A stretch of 64,000 nt of DNA, taken from the NCBI RefSeq assembly GCF_023277925.1, contig NZ_CP063832.1, positions 4,639,001 through 4,703,000 on the forward strand. Reading direction: 5' to 3'. Below, piece after piece: positions 35,306 through 45,063 of this stretch (within the stretch, counting starts at the first letter, position 1; the number at the start of each line of letters is the position of its first letter). The translations under genes were made by a program, and so were the position numbers. Below the pieces are notes generated by a model. That model made no database searches. It was not told the DNA's origin and saw only the letters and a list, made by a program, of their open reading frames with translations. The stretch is from Pseudomonas entomophila (lineage in GTDB: Bacteria; Pseudomonadota; Gammaproteobacteria; Pseudomonadales; Pseudomonadaceae).

Positions 35306-36979
35306 ATGCCAGCGCCAAGTCGCTCTTTACTGTTCTACGTCATCATCGGTCTGATCCAGGGCTTGGTGGTACTCACCACCGTGAAAGGAGAGGGTGAACT
35401 GCTGGGGTTCAGCCTGTCGGTGGCCCTGTGTGTCGCGGTGGCGGTGGCCGGCCTGAACCTGCAATTGCTGGGCAGCGCGGTGCTGCAACGTGGCACAGGC
35501 TGGCTGGTACTGGGCCTGACCGTGCTGATCAGCGGTATCAGTGGCTGGCTCTCCCGTTTCGAGCACCTGGGGTGGCTGCAGCAGACCTGGTGCCTGGCCG
35601 CCATCGTGCTGGGTTATATCGGCACTGCGTTCATTCTTGCCTGGCCCACCCGCGAAGGGTTGCGGCCACGCTATGAGGACCTGTTCAGGCACGCCTGGAA
35701 CAACGTGTTCATCCTGTTCCTGGCGCAGTTGCTGATGGGCCTGTTCTGGCAGCTGCTTTGGCTGTGCGCACTGTTGTTCGCCATGCTGGGCATCCCGCAG
35801 GTCAAGCATGTGGTGGAGGCCCCCGAGTTCCTCTGTCTGCTGCTGCCGGTGGTGTTCTCCCTGGGGATGCGCATGGGCCGGGAAAACGAAAAGGTCATCG
35901 GGCTGCTGCGCGGTATCCTGCTGACACTGTGCCGTTTCCTGTTGCCATTGAGTGCGGTGATTGCCGTGGTGTTCACCCTGGCACTGCCTTTCAGCGGCCT
36001 GCAACCGGTGTGGGACACGGGTTATTCGACCGCGCTGCTGTTGGTGCTGGCAGGCATCAACCTGTTCCTGACCAATGGTGTGTTCCAGGACGGTCATCAA
36101 GGCAACGCCTATCCCGCGCCGCTCAAGCGCCTGGTCGAGGCCAGCCTGTTGTGCCTGCCGGTGCTGGTGGGCCTGGCGGCCTATGCCAGTTGGTTGCGCA
36201 TCGACCAGTACGGCCTGACCCCGTCGCGCATCATGGCCATGCTGTTGGTGGGCGTGATGGTGGCGCACAGCCTGGCGGCGGTGTGGGCAGTGGTGAGTTC
36301 ACGGCAGGCCTGGCTGAACAGCCTGAGGCTGAGCAACCCGTGGATCGCCTTGCTCAGCGCGGTGCTGGTGGTGCTGTTCTATACACCGCTGCTGGACCCG
36401 CTGGCGCTGAGCGCGAAGAACCAGGTCGAACGCCTGGTCAGCGGGCGCACGCCTATCGATGAGTTCGATGCCAGCCACTTGTACTACCGCCTGGGCGACC
36501 CAGGGCGTGCGGCATTCAATGAGTTGCAGGCGCAGTTGCAAGGCCCGGCGTTGTTCGACCAGGCCGACCGCGAACGGCTTCTGCTCAACATGGCCAAGGT
36601 GCATGAGCCGCTGGTCGAAGAGCCCCGTGGCCCGCAGCTCGAGTGGCTGGGCGCTGCGGTACGCAACAGCCAGGCATTCGATACGTTGGTCATGACCGAG
36701 AGCCAGTGCGGCGGCAAAGGCTGTTTCCTGTGGGCGGTGGACATGGACGGCGATGGGCGCGACGAAGTGTTGATGATCCCGCGTCATGTCTATGCGTCCA
36801 ACGTGTTCGTCTTCGCCAGTGAAGGGGGGTGGCACCAGATTGGCACCCTGTACGGTGATTTCGAGAACACCGAAGAGTTGGTCAGGCAGATACGCCAAGG
36901 GGCGATGACACCGGTCACGCCGAAGTACAAGACCCTGAGCCTCAATGGCGAGGAACTGTCCCTGCGGTTGGAAAAGTAG
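35306..36979 (+). CDS. DUF4153 membrane protein with a C-terminal DxDGDG segment
   Basis: 557 residues, function unknown. The first 370 residues carry about ten membrane helices (for example SLSVALCVAVAVAGLNLQLL, LVLGLTVLISGISGWL, LLPVVFSLGMRMGRENEKV, ALLSAVLVVLFYTPLLDPLAL), the DUF4153 layout. The C-terminal 170 residues are soluble and probably periplasmic, with TESQCGGKGCFLWAVDMDGD followed by GRDEVLMIP. That DxDxDGxxE arrangement resembles calcium-binding EF-hand-like or FG-GAP loops. Start ATG 35306 follows AAGGAT; the 33-codon in-frame extension has no family text. It ends in a bidirectional terminator. Confidence 0.8.
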   Translation: MPAPSRSLLFYVIIGLIQGLVVLTTVKGEGELLGFSLSVALCVAVAVAGLNLQLLGSAVLQRGTGWLVLGLTVLISGISGWLSRFEHLGWLQQTWCLAAIVLGYIGTAFILAWPTREGLRPRYEDLFRHAWNNVFILFLAQLLMGLFWQLLWLCALLFAMLGIPQVKHVVEAPEFLCLLLPVVFSLGMRMGRENEKVIGLLRGILLTLCRFLLPLSAVIAVVFTLALPFSGLQPVWDTGYSTALLLVLAGINLFLTNGVFQDGHQGNAYPAPLKRLVEASLLCLPVLVGLAAYASWLRIDQYGLTPSRIMAMLLVGVMVAHSLAAVWAVVSSRQAWLNSLRLSNPWIALLSAVLVVLFYTPLLDPLALSAKNQVERLVSGRTPIDEFDASHLYYRLGDPGRAAFNELQAQLQGPALFDQADRERLLLNMAKVHEPLVEEPRGPQLEWLGAAVRNSQAFDTLVMTESQCGGKGCFLWAVDMDGDGRDEVLMIPRHVYASNVFVFASEGGWHQIGTLYGDFENTEELVRQIRQGAMTPVTPKYKTLSLNGEELSLRLEK

Positions 36980-36995
36980 CCTTTCACAGGCATGA

Positions 36996-37022
36996 AAAAT
37001 CCCGGCGCCCGGCCGGGATTTT
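36996..37022. terminator. Bidirectional intrinsic terminator
   Basis: AAAATCCCGGC (36996-37006), loop GCCCG, GCCGGGATTTT (37012-37022), between the convergent DUF4153 and rlmI genes. Confidence 0.9.
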
Positions 37023-37037
37023 CTTGTAGCGGGTGCC

Positions 37038-38234
37038 TTAGCTGTTGGGCAGCAAGCGGCAGGTGATGCTCTTGATGTAGCGGGTCTCGGCGATCGCCGG
37101 GTGCACCGGGTGGTCCGGGCCCTGGCCGCCGCGCTCAAGCAGCTGCAGGTTGCGGTCCAGGTGGCGGGCGCTGGTCAGCAGGATGTTGTGCAGGTCATCT
37201 TCCGGCAGGTGCATCGAGCACGAGGCGCTGACCAGGATGCCGTCTTTGCTGAGCATGCGCATGGCCTGTTCGTTGAGACGGCGGTAGGCGGCCTCGCCGT
37301 TCTTCAGGTCCTTCTTGCGTTTGATGAAGGCGGGCGGGTCGGCGATGATCACGTCGAAGCGCTCTTCGGCGGCTTTCAGTTCACGCAGCGCCTCGAACAC
37401 ATCACCTTCGATGCAGGTCAGCTTCTCGCTGATGCCGTTCAGCGCGGCGTTGCGCTCCACGCCATCGAGGGCGAAGCCAGAGGCGTCCACGCAGAACACT
37501 TCGCTGGCGCCGAACGCGCCGGCCTGCACGCCCCAGCCACCGATGTAGCTGAACAGGTCGAGCACGCGCTTGCCCTTGACGTAGGGCGCCAGGCGCGCGC
37601 GGTTCATGCGGTGGTCGTAGAACCAACCGGTCTTCTGCCCTTCACGCACCGGGGCTTCGAACTTCACGCCGTTCTCTTCCAGCGCCACCCAGTCCGGCAC
37701 TTCGCCGTAGACGGTGTCGACATAACGCTCGAGGCCTTCGGCGTCGCGGGCGGCGGAGTCGTTCTTGAACAGGATGCCGCTGGGTTTGAGCACCTGCACC
37801 AGGGCGGCGATCACGTCGTCCTTGTGGGCTTCCATGGTGGCCGAGGCCAGTTGCACCACCAGAATGTCGAAGAAGCGGTCGACCACCAGGCCTGGGAGCA
37901 GGTCGGAGTCACCGTAGACCAGGCGGTAGCAAGGCTTGTCGAACAGGCGCTCGCGCAGCGACAAGGCCACGTTCAGGCGGTGCACCAGCAGCGACTTGTC
38001 CAGCGGCAGCTTGGCGTCGCGCGACAGCAGGCGGGCGCAGATCAGGTTGCTCGGGCTCATGGCCACCACACCCAGGGGCTTGCCGTTGGCGGCTTCGAGG
38101 ATGGCCTGCTGGCCGGCCTTCAGGCCCTGCAGTGGGGTCGCGGCGACGTCGACTTCATTGCTGTAGACCCACAGGTGGCCGGCGCGCAGGCGGCGGTCGG
38201 CATTGGCTTTGAGGCGAAGGCTGGGCAGGGACAT
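37038..38234 (-). CDS. rlmI: 23S rRNA (cytosine-1962-C5)-methyltransferase
   Basis: 398 residues, the RlmI length. An N-terminal PUA RNA-binding domain (LRAGHLWVYSNEVD and GVVAMSPSNLICARLLS) precedes a Rossmann methyltransferase: VLDLFSYIGGWGVQAG (motif I), FDVIIADPPAFIKRK (motif IV) and LVSASCSMHL with the likely catalytic cysteine. I used ATG 38234 (MSLPSLRLKANAD); 90 codons of in-frame extension run through a REP and are not coding. Confidence 0.93.
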   Translation of the reverse strand: MSLPSLRLKANADRRLRAGHLWVYSNEVDVAATPLQGLKAGQQAILEAANGKPLGVVAMSPSNLICARLLSRDAKLPLDKSLLVHRLNVALSLRERLFDKPCYRLVYGDSDLLPGLVVDRFFDILVVQLASATMEAHKDDVIAALVQVLKPSGILFKNDSAARDAEGLERYVDTVYGEVPDWVALEENGVKFEAPVREGQKTGWFYDHRMNRARLAPYVKGKRVLDLFSYIGGWGVQAGAFGASEVFCVDASGFALDGVERNAALNGISEKLTCIEGDVFEALRELKAAEERFDVIIADPPAFIKRKKDLKNGEAAYRRLNEQAMRMLSKDGILVSASCSMHLPEDDLHNILLTSARHLDRNLQLLERGGQGPDHPVHPAIAETRYIKSITCRLLPNS

Positions 38235-38324
38235 GACGTCGCTCCGGGAAAAAGAGCGGGAGTATACCGTGTTGGCCCCGGATTCGCTGTGGGGCGCGAC
38301 CAAGCGTGGGCATATCGCTTCATC

Positions 38325-38413
38325 CTGTAGGAGCCCGCCTTGCTGGCGAACACCGGCGAAGCCGGTGCCATGCATCGCGGCGTGTGGTTCGCCAGCAAGG
38401 CTGGCTCCTACAG
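38325..38413. repeat. REP palindrome between rlmI and the HDOD gene
   Basis: CTGTAGGAGCCCGCCTTGCT at the left and AGCAAGGCTGGCTCCTACAG at the right, with an inner CACCGGC-GAA-GCCGGTG hairpin (38351-38367). Confidence 0.92.
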
Positions 38414-38506
38414 CGCTAAAGAAATTCCTGGATCCAACGATCCACTGATAGGTTGCCCTGCCGGCGTACAGGGTTAGAATCCCCCGTCCCCCGCGAGTGT
38501 GCACTT

Positions 38507-39379
38507 ATGTCCCAGGAACTTACCGCCGAACAGATCCAGCAAGCCTTGCAAGGCATCACCATCCCGCCGCAGCCGCAGATCATGGTCGACCTGCAGTTCG
38601 AGCAGTACATGCCCGACCCTGATCTTGAGACCATCGCCAAGCTGATCAGCCAGGACCCGGGCCTGTCCGGCGCCCTGCTCAAGCTGGTCAACTCGGCGCA
38701 GTTCGGCCTGGCGAACAAGATCGGCTCGATCCAGCGCGCGGTGAACCTGCTGGGCAGCCGCTCGATCATCAACCTGATCAACGCCCAGTCGATCAAGGGC
38801 GAGATGAGCGACGAGACCATCGTCACCCTCAACCCGTTCTGGGACACCGCCCAGGACGTGGCCATGACCTGCCTGACCCTGGCCAAGCGCACCGGCATCC
38901 AGGCAGTCGACGAGGCCTACACGCTAGGGTTGTTCCACGACTGCGGCGTGCCGCTGATGCACAAGCGTTTCCCCAACTATATGGAAGTGCTGGAAGAGTC
39001 CTACGCCAAGGCCAATGACGAAATCCGCGTGGTGGACACCGAGAACCGTGTGTTCAACACCAACCACTCGGTGGTCGGCTACTTCACCGCCAAGTCCTGG
39101 CGCCTGCCGGAGCACATCAGCGCCGCCATCGCCAACCACCACAACGCCCTGGCGGTGTTCCGCGATGAGTCCTCGCGCAACACCCAGACCCAGCTGAAGA
39201 ACCTGCTGGCGGTGCTGAAGATGTCCGAGCACATCTGCGCGTCCTACCGCGTGCTGGGCAACCAGACCGTTGATCACGAGTGGGAGATGGTCGGGCCGCT
39301 GGTGCTGGACTACATCGGCCTGACCGAATACGACTTCGAGCAGCTCAAGCAGAACATCCGCGAAATGGGTGGGCACTGA
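38507..39379 (+). CDS. HDOD-domain signalling protein
   Basis: 290 residues with one HDOD domain (about 20-220): PPQPQIMVDLQFEQYMPDPD, ISQDPGLSGALLKLVNSAQF, IQRAVNLLGSRSIINLINAQ and LGLFHDCGVPLMHKRFPNY. These are HD-related domains without nuclease or phosphodiesterase activity in most cases; members connect to signalling, cell cycle or stress regulation. It has no receiver, GGDEF or EAL domain. mutM follows after three bases, so the two are co-transcribed. ATG 38507 starts the family text. Confidence 0.88.
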   Translation: MSQELTAEQIQQALQGITIPPQPQIMVDLQFEQYMPDPDLETIAKLISQDPGLSGALLKLVNSAQFGLANKIGSIQRAVNLLGSRSIINLINAQSIKGEMSDETIVTLNPFWDTAQDVAMTCLTLAKRTGIQAVDEAYTLGLFHDCGVPLMHKRFPNYMEVLEESYAKANDEIRVVDTENRVFNTNHSVVGYFTAKSWRLPEHISAAIANHHNALAVFRDESSRNTQTQLKNLLAVLKMSEHICASYRVLGNQTVDHEWEMVGPLVLDYIGLTEYDFEQLKQNIREMGGH

Positions 39380-39382
39380 ACA

Positions 39383-40195
39383 ATGCCGGAATTGCCAGAG
39401 GTCGAGACGACGCGGCGGGGTATTGCCCCGCATCTGGTGGGCCAGCGGGTCAGCCGCGTGGTGGTGCGTGACCGGCGCCTGCGCTGGCCGATCCCGGAAG
39501 ACCTCGATGTACGCCTGTCGGGGCAGTGCATCGTCAGCGTCGAGCGCCGCGCCAAGTACCTGCTGATCAACGCCGAGGTTGGCACCTTGATCAGCCACCT
39601 GGGCATGTCCGGCAACCTGCGCCTGGTCGAGCTGGGGTTGCCGGCGGCCAAGCACGAGCATGTGGACATCGAGCTGGAGTCGGGGTTGATGCTGCGCTAC
39701 ACCGACCCACGGCGTTTCGGGGCCATGCTGTGGAGCCTCGACCCGCTCAACCACGAATTGCTGATCCGCCTGGGGCCGGAGCCGTTGACCGACCTGTTCG
39801 ATGGCGAGCGCCTGTTCCAGCTGTCCCGTGGCCGCTCGATGGCGGTCAAGCCGTTCATCATGGACAACGCCGTGGTGGTGGGCGTGGGCAACATCTACGC
39901 CACCGAGGCATTGTTCGCCGCAGGCATCGACCCGCGCCGCGAGGCGGGGGGAATCTCCCGGGCGCGCTATCTGAAGCTGGCGATCGAGATCAAGCGCGTG
40001 CTCGCGGCGGCCATCGAGCAGGGCGGGACGACATTGCGCGATTTCATCGGTGGCGATGGCCAGCCGGGGTATTTCCAGCAGGAGCTATTCGTCTACGGCC
40101 GCGGCGGGCAGCCGTGCAAGCTCTGTGGCAGCGAGCTGCGAGAGGTGAAGCTGGGGCAGCGGGCGAGCGTGTTCTGCCCGAAATGCCAGCGTTGA
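39383..40195 (+). CDS. mutM: Formamidopyrimidine-DNA glycosylase
   Basis: Base-excision enzyme that removes 8-oxoguanine and formamidopyrimidines and nicks the strand. 270 residues. The catalytic N-terminus [12 protein letters not shown] has the proline P2 and E3; K58-region text is present in the ERRAKYLLI stretch; [12 protein letters not shown] and [18 protein letters not shown] are family motifs. The C-terminal zinc finger is [11 protein letters not shown]...CPKCQ. Three bases downstream of the HDOD gene stop. Confidence 0.97.
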   Translation: MPELPEVETTRRGIAPHLVGQRVSRVVVRDRRLRWPIPEDLDVRLSGQCIVSVERRAKYLLINAEVGTLISHLGMSGNLRLVELGLPAAKHEHVDIELESGLMLRYTDPRRFGAMLWSLDPLNHELLIRLGPEPLTDLFDGERLFQLSRGRSMAVKPFIMDNAVVVGVGNIYATEALFAAGIDPRREAGGISRARYLKLAIEIKRVLAAAIEQGGTTLRDFIGGDGQPGYFQQELFVYGRGGQPCKLCGSELREVKLGQRASVFCPKCQR

Positions 40196-40199
40196 GTGG

Positions 40200-40264
40200 T
40201 TCGCCGGCAAGCCGGCTTCTAGGGGGTGGGTGTCGAACCTTGTAGGCGCCGGCTTGCCGGCGAA
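40200..40264. repeat. REP palindrome overlapping the 3' end of ggt
   Basis: TTCGCCGGCAAGCCGGCTTC (from 40200) and GGCGCCGGCTTGCCGGCGAA (to 40264) are inverse arms. The ggt stop (40219-40221) falls inside. Confidence 0.93.
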
Positions 40265-41936
40265 ACGGCCGCCTCGCCAACACCTCGCGGATCACTGGCG
40301 GCCTCCACGGTCCCGCCAGCCTTGTCCCAGTACAGCACCTGCTGGTTCCCGTAGCTGCGCCCTATGTCCTTCAACTGATACCCGCGTGCTTGCAGCTCGG
40401 CTTTCTGCGCGGGACTGAACGCCCCCGGCTCATGCTCGACCACGTCCGGCAGGTACTGATGGTGATAGCGCGCCGTCGCCGGCCATTCGGCCACCGGCCG
40501 GCCTTCCAGGAACCCCATCACCGACAGCAGCACCATGCTGGGTATCCGGCTGCCACCCGGGGTGCCGAAACTGGCGAACTGGCTGGGGCTCTCGATGAAC
40601 GTCGGGCTCATGCTCGACAGCGGCCGCTTGCCCGCCGCCACCGCGTTGGCCTGGCTGCCCGCCAGGCCGTAGCTGTTGCTGCCGCTGGGGTCGGCGGCAA
40701 AATCGTCCATCTCGTTGTTCAACACCACGCCGGTGCCCGGCACGCTAAAAGCCGCGCCGAACGGCAGGTTGACCGACAGCGTGGCGGACACCGCGTTGCC
40801 GTCGGCGTCGATCACCGTGAAGTGGGTGGTGTGGTCGCCCTCGCGCCAAGCCGGCGAGGGCGGCAAAGTGTTGCTGGGTGTGGCTTGATGCACATCGATG
40901 CCGTCGGCCAGCCCCGTGAGGTATTGGCGCGCCAGCAGGCGATTGATCGGGTTGGCGACGTAGTCCGGGTCGCCGAGCAGGCCGCGGTCGCGGTAGGCCC
41001 GGCGCAGCACTTCGATCACGTAGTGGCTGCGCTGCACCGGCTCGGCGCTTTGCCAGGGCAGGCGCTGGAGCATGGCCAGGCTCTGGGCCAGGGCCACGCC
41101 ACCGGCCGACGGCGGCGGGCTGCTGATCAGCTCGTGCTGGTTGGCCAACGAGTAGCGTAGAGGTTCGCGCCAGGCGGTGTGGTAGCCGGCGAGGTCGTCG
41201 AGGGTCCAAACGCCACCGGCTTGGCGTACGCCATCGACCAGGCGCTGGGCCATCGGGCCGCGGTAGAAACCGTCACGGCCGTGTTCGGCCATGCGCTGCA
41301 AGGTGGCGGCCAGTTCCGGCTGGCGGATCAGCGTGCCCAATGCTGGCACGTCGTTGATGCGAAGGAACAGCCGGGCGCTTTCGGGGTCGTCGCGCAGGGC
41401 ACTCAGGCGCATGGTCGCCCGGTCGCGGTAGATGCGGTCGACGGCAAAGCCCTGGTTGGCCAGGCGGATGGCTGGGGCCAGGGTGTCCTTCAAGGGCAGC
41501 TTGCCGTGGGTCGCGGCCAGGTCGGCCAGCGCCTGGGGCAGGCCGGGGATGGCGGCGGCCAACGGGCCGTTGATCGACAGCCCCGGCTGAACCTTGCCAT
41601 CTTTCACGTACATGTCTGCCCGGGCGGCGGCCGGCGCCCGTTCACGGGCATCGAGGAAGGCGTAGCGTGGCGTGTCGGCGCTTTCGCGCAGCAGGAAGAA
41701 ACCGCCACCGCCCAGGCCCGAGCCATAGGGCTCGACCACTGCCAGCGCGGCGCTGATGGCCACGGCGGCGTCGAAGGCGTTGCCGCCCTGGGCGAGAACC
41801 TGCTGGGCTGCTGCGGTGGCTTCGCCGTGCGGGCTGGCGATGGCCGCGCGGCCTGGGCCATCAGCCTGGGCGGCGGTGGCCAGCAGCGCCAGGGCGGCGC
41901 CGAGGAGTGAGCGTCGAACTGCGGCGACGAACGGCA

Positions 41937-41937
<1 letters not shown>
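40219..41937 (-). CDS. ggt: Gamma-glutamyltranspeptidase
   Basis: Periplasmic N-terminal nucleophile hydrolase that cleaves glutathione and other gamma-glutamyl compounds. 572-residue precursor with a signal peptide to about residue 25 (ATAAQA-DG). The self-cleavage site and nucleophile is T370 in GDHTTHFTVID, splitting the chain into large and small subunits. GSGLGGGGFFLL, ISSPPPSAGGVALAQ and LSSMSPTF are conserved; FGTPGGSRIP is late family text. The last 14 or so codons (SRRLQGSTPTP) are encoded by the REP arm and look like an added tail. The start shares one base with the ferredoxin stop (TGATG). Confidence 0.93.
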
Positions 41938-42224
<287 letters not shown>

Positions 42225-42296
42225 TCAAAGCGACAAGCGCAATTGTGCCGGATTCGCGCCCGCAGTGCACGCGGGCGCGACATCCTGACCGCATGG

Positions 42297-42887
<591 letters not shown>

Positions 42888-44486
42888 TCATGCGCCGTTT
42901 GCCAGGCGGCCGATCAGCGCGTCGCTGAGCCGCGCGGCCAGGGCATAGACCGACAGCTGCGGGTTGGCGCCGATGCTGGTGGGGAACAACGAGCCGTCGT
43001 GGATCGACAGGTTCTCCAGCTGGTGATGCCGGCCCAGGCTGTCGCACACCGCCTGGCGCGGGTCTTCGCCCAGGGCGCAGCCGCCCATGACATGGGCACT
43101 GCCCAGGCGCATGCGCAATAGCTCCAGGGGCAGGCTGTCGATCAGTGCCTTGGCCTGGTCCGGCGTTTCGACGTAGCAGGCGTCGCCATGCACCGGCAGC
43201 ACCTGGTGAGCGCCGGCGGCGAACTGGATCTGCGCCATGCTGTGCCAGGCCCGGCGCAGGCCGTCGCGCAGGTAGTCGGTGACGGGGTAGTCGAGCACCG
43301 GCGAACCGTCGCCACGCAGTTCCACCTGCCCGCCCGGGCTGTCGGGGTTGAAGCCATCGCGCAGCAGCGCCAGCATCACGTGGGTGTGGGGCAGCTCGGC
43401 CATGCGCAGGGCATTGTCCTGGCCGTGCCCGCCAAGCAGGGTGCTGGCCAGGGCCGGGTGCAGCGGGGGGACCTCGAGCTTGTAGCCGACCGGGCCGCTG
43501 ACACCGCCCTGCCACTGGAACTGGTCACTGTAGATCGATTGCGGCGCGCCGTAGTACGGGTCGATCCTGTCGGCGAATTGCGCGGCGCTGAAGTTGACCA
43601 GGTGCAGGAAGGTGCGCTTGCCCAGGCGCTGGTGCGGGTCGGGCGCCTGCGAGCGTAGCAGCAGGGCCGGGCTGTTGATGCCGCCACCCGCCAGCACATA
43701 GTGACGGGCGCGTACGCGGACCTGTCGCCCAGTCGGTTGGATACCCTTGGCGTCCAGGGCCTGGCACTGCAGGTGGTCGATGCGCTGGCCGTCATGGCTG
43801 AAGCGCTCGGCACGGGCCAGGTAGAGCAGTTCGCCGCCCTTGTCCAAGGTGGCGGGGATGCTGGTGACCAGCATCGACTGCTTGGCGTTGACCGGGCAGC
43901 CCATGCCGCAGTAACCCAGGTTCCAGCAGCCGCGCACGTTGCGCGGGATGACCGCCCAGCGGTGGCCCAGGGCTTCGCAGCCTCGACGCAGCACGTCGTT
44001 GTTGGCGTTGGGTGGCATTGCCCACGGGGCGATCCCCAGGCGCTGCTCCATGCGTTCGAACCAGGGGCGCAGGGTTTCGCCGTCCAGGCCCTTCACCCCG
44101 TGCTCGCGGGCCCAATGCTCCAGTGTTTGCGGTGGTGTACGGAAGCTGGATGTCCAGTTGACCAGTGTGGTGCCACCCACTGCACGGCCCTGGAGGATGG
44201 TGATGGCGCCCTCCTTGCTCAGGCGCCCCAACCCTTCCTGGTAGAGGTCGGCGTAGGCCTCGTGTTCCAGCAGGTGGAAGTCGCTGCTGGTCTTCAGAGG
44301 GCCTTCCTCGATCAGCAGCACCTTCAGGCCGGCGGCGCTGAGCAGTTCGGCCGTGGTGGCGCCACCGGCACCGCTGCCGATTACGGCGACATCGGCTTCG
44401 AGGGACAGGTCCTGGTCCAGGCGTGAGCCATCGTGGGTGGTCCAGCCTCGTTCAAGGCCTTGGCGAAACGGATCTGGGACGGGCAT
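42888..44486 (-). CDS. GMC-family FAD oxidoreductase
   Basis: 532 residues. FAD-binding AVIGSGAGGATTAELL near residue 35 and LKVLLIEEG; substrate and isoalloxazine region GRAVGGTTLVNWTSSFRTP; C-terminal HVMGGCALGEDP and SIHDGSLFPTSIGANPQLSV with the catalytic His/Asn area. It resembles large subunits of membrane-linked alcohol or gluconate-type dehydrogenases. The substrate is unknown. It is last in the operon with the Tat-signal protein (79 bases upstream) and the aldehyde dehydrogenase. AAGGA before ATG 44486 favours this start over 44507. Confidence 0.88.
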   Translation of the reverse strand: MPVPDPFRQGLERGWTTHDGSRLDQDLSLEADVAVIGSGAGGATTAELLSAAGLKVLLIEEGPLKTSSDFHLLEHEAYADLYQEGLGRLSKEGAITILQGRAVGGTTLVNWTSSFRTPPQTLEHWAREHGVKGLDGETLRPWFERMEQRLGIAPWAMPPNANNDVLRRGCEALGHRWAVIPRNVRGCWNLGYCGMGCPVNAKQSMLVTSIPATLDKGGELLYLARAERFSHDGQRIDHLQCQALDAKGIQPTGRQVRVRARHYVLAGGGINSPALLLRSQAPDPHQRLGKRTFLHLVNFSAAQFADRIDPYYGAPQSIYSDQFQWQGGVSGPVGYKLEVPPLHPALASTLLGGHGQDNALRMAELPHTHVMLALLRDGFNPDSPGGQVELRGDGSPVLDYPVTDYLRDGLRRAWHSMAQIQFAAGAHQVLPVHGDACYVETPDQAKALIDSLPLELLRMRLGSAHVMGGCALGEDPRQAVCDSLGRHHQLENLSIHDGSLFPTSIGANPQLSVYALAARLSDALIGRLANGA

Positions 44487-44565
44487 GAGGCGATTCCTTC
44501 TGGACAAGGCAAGGCGGATCGATCTGCGGGGAACTTGTCACACCAGGCGGTGCATGGGTGGCCGT

Positions 44566-45051
44566 TCAGACCTTCGGCGGCCCCGGATACCCGCAAGCGG
44601 TCCAGGCCTCGGGGCGCTCATACCAGGCCATCAGCAATAGCTGCAGCAGCGAGGCGTGCCCCTGGCGCAACAGGTTCAACGAGCTGGTGCGCCAACGATC
44701 CAGGAACCGCTCCACATCCATGCTCGTGGCGTTGTCCCAGCTGCCCCAGACTCCGGTCAACGGCCCACGGGTCAGGGGCAGGCTGAGCACATCGAACAAC
44801 TGCCGGGTCAGTTTGAGCATGGCCGGGGAGAGCGACGCCAGCTTGTGGTCGAGGCTCGCGAGCACGGTATTGGTGGAGGCCTGGGTTCCCGCCAGCACGA
44901 TCGGGATCAAGGCCTGCAACAGCGGCAGGTCGTCCTCGCGCAGCACCTGATAGCCAGAGGAGGGCGCCTCTTTCGTGCAGCCGATCAGGCTCGCGGCACC
45001 GAGGAACAGGCTGGCGCCCAGGCTGAACCTGAGCAGGTCGCGACGTTGCAT
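44566..45051 (-). CDS. Twin-arginine-signal accessory protein of the GMC dehydrogenase
   Basis: 161 residues. The N-terminus QRRDLLRFSLGASLFLG is a Tat signal, and SLIGC is a possible lipobox, so the product may be a Tat-exported lipoprotein. The rest (DDLPLLQALIPIVLAGT, LTRQLFDVLSLPLTRG, FLDRWRTSSLNLLRQGH) resembles the small gamma subunit of gluconate 2-dehydrogenase-like complexes. Such subunits often help a GMC partner reach the periplasm by piggyback, since the GMC protein has no signal of its own. It lies 12 bases after the aldehyde dehydrogenase gene. Confidence 0.78.
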   Translation of the reverse strand: MQRRDLLRFSLGASLFLGAASLIGCTKEAPSSGYQVLREDDLPLLQALIPIVLAGTQASTNTVLASLDHKLASLSPAMLKLTRQLFDVLSLPLTRGPLTGVWGSWDNATSMDVERFLDRWRTSSLNLLRQGHASLLQLLLMAWYERPEAWTACGYPGPPKV

Positions 45052-45063
45052 GGCCTGCCCCGC

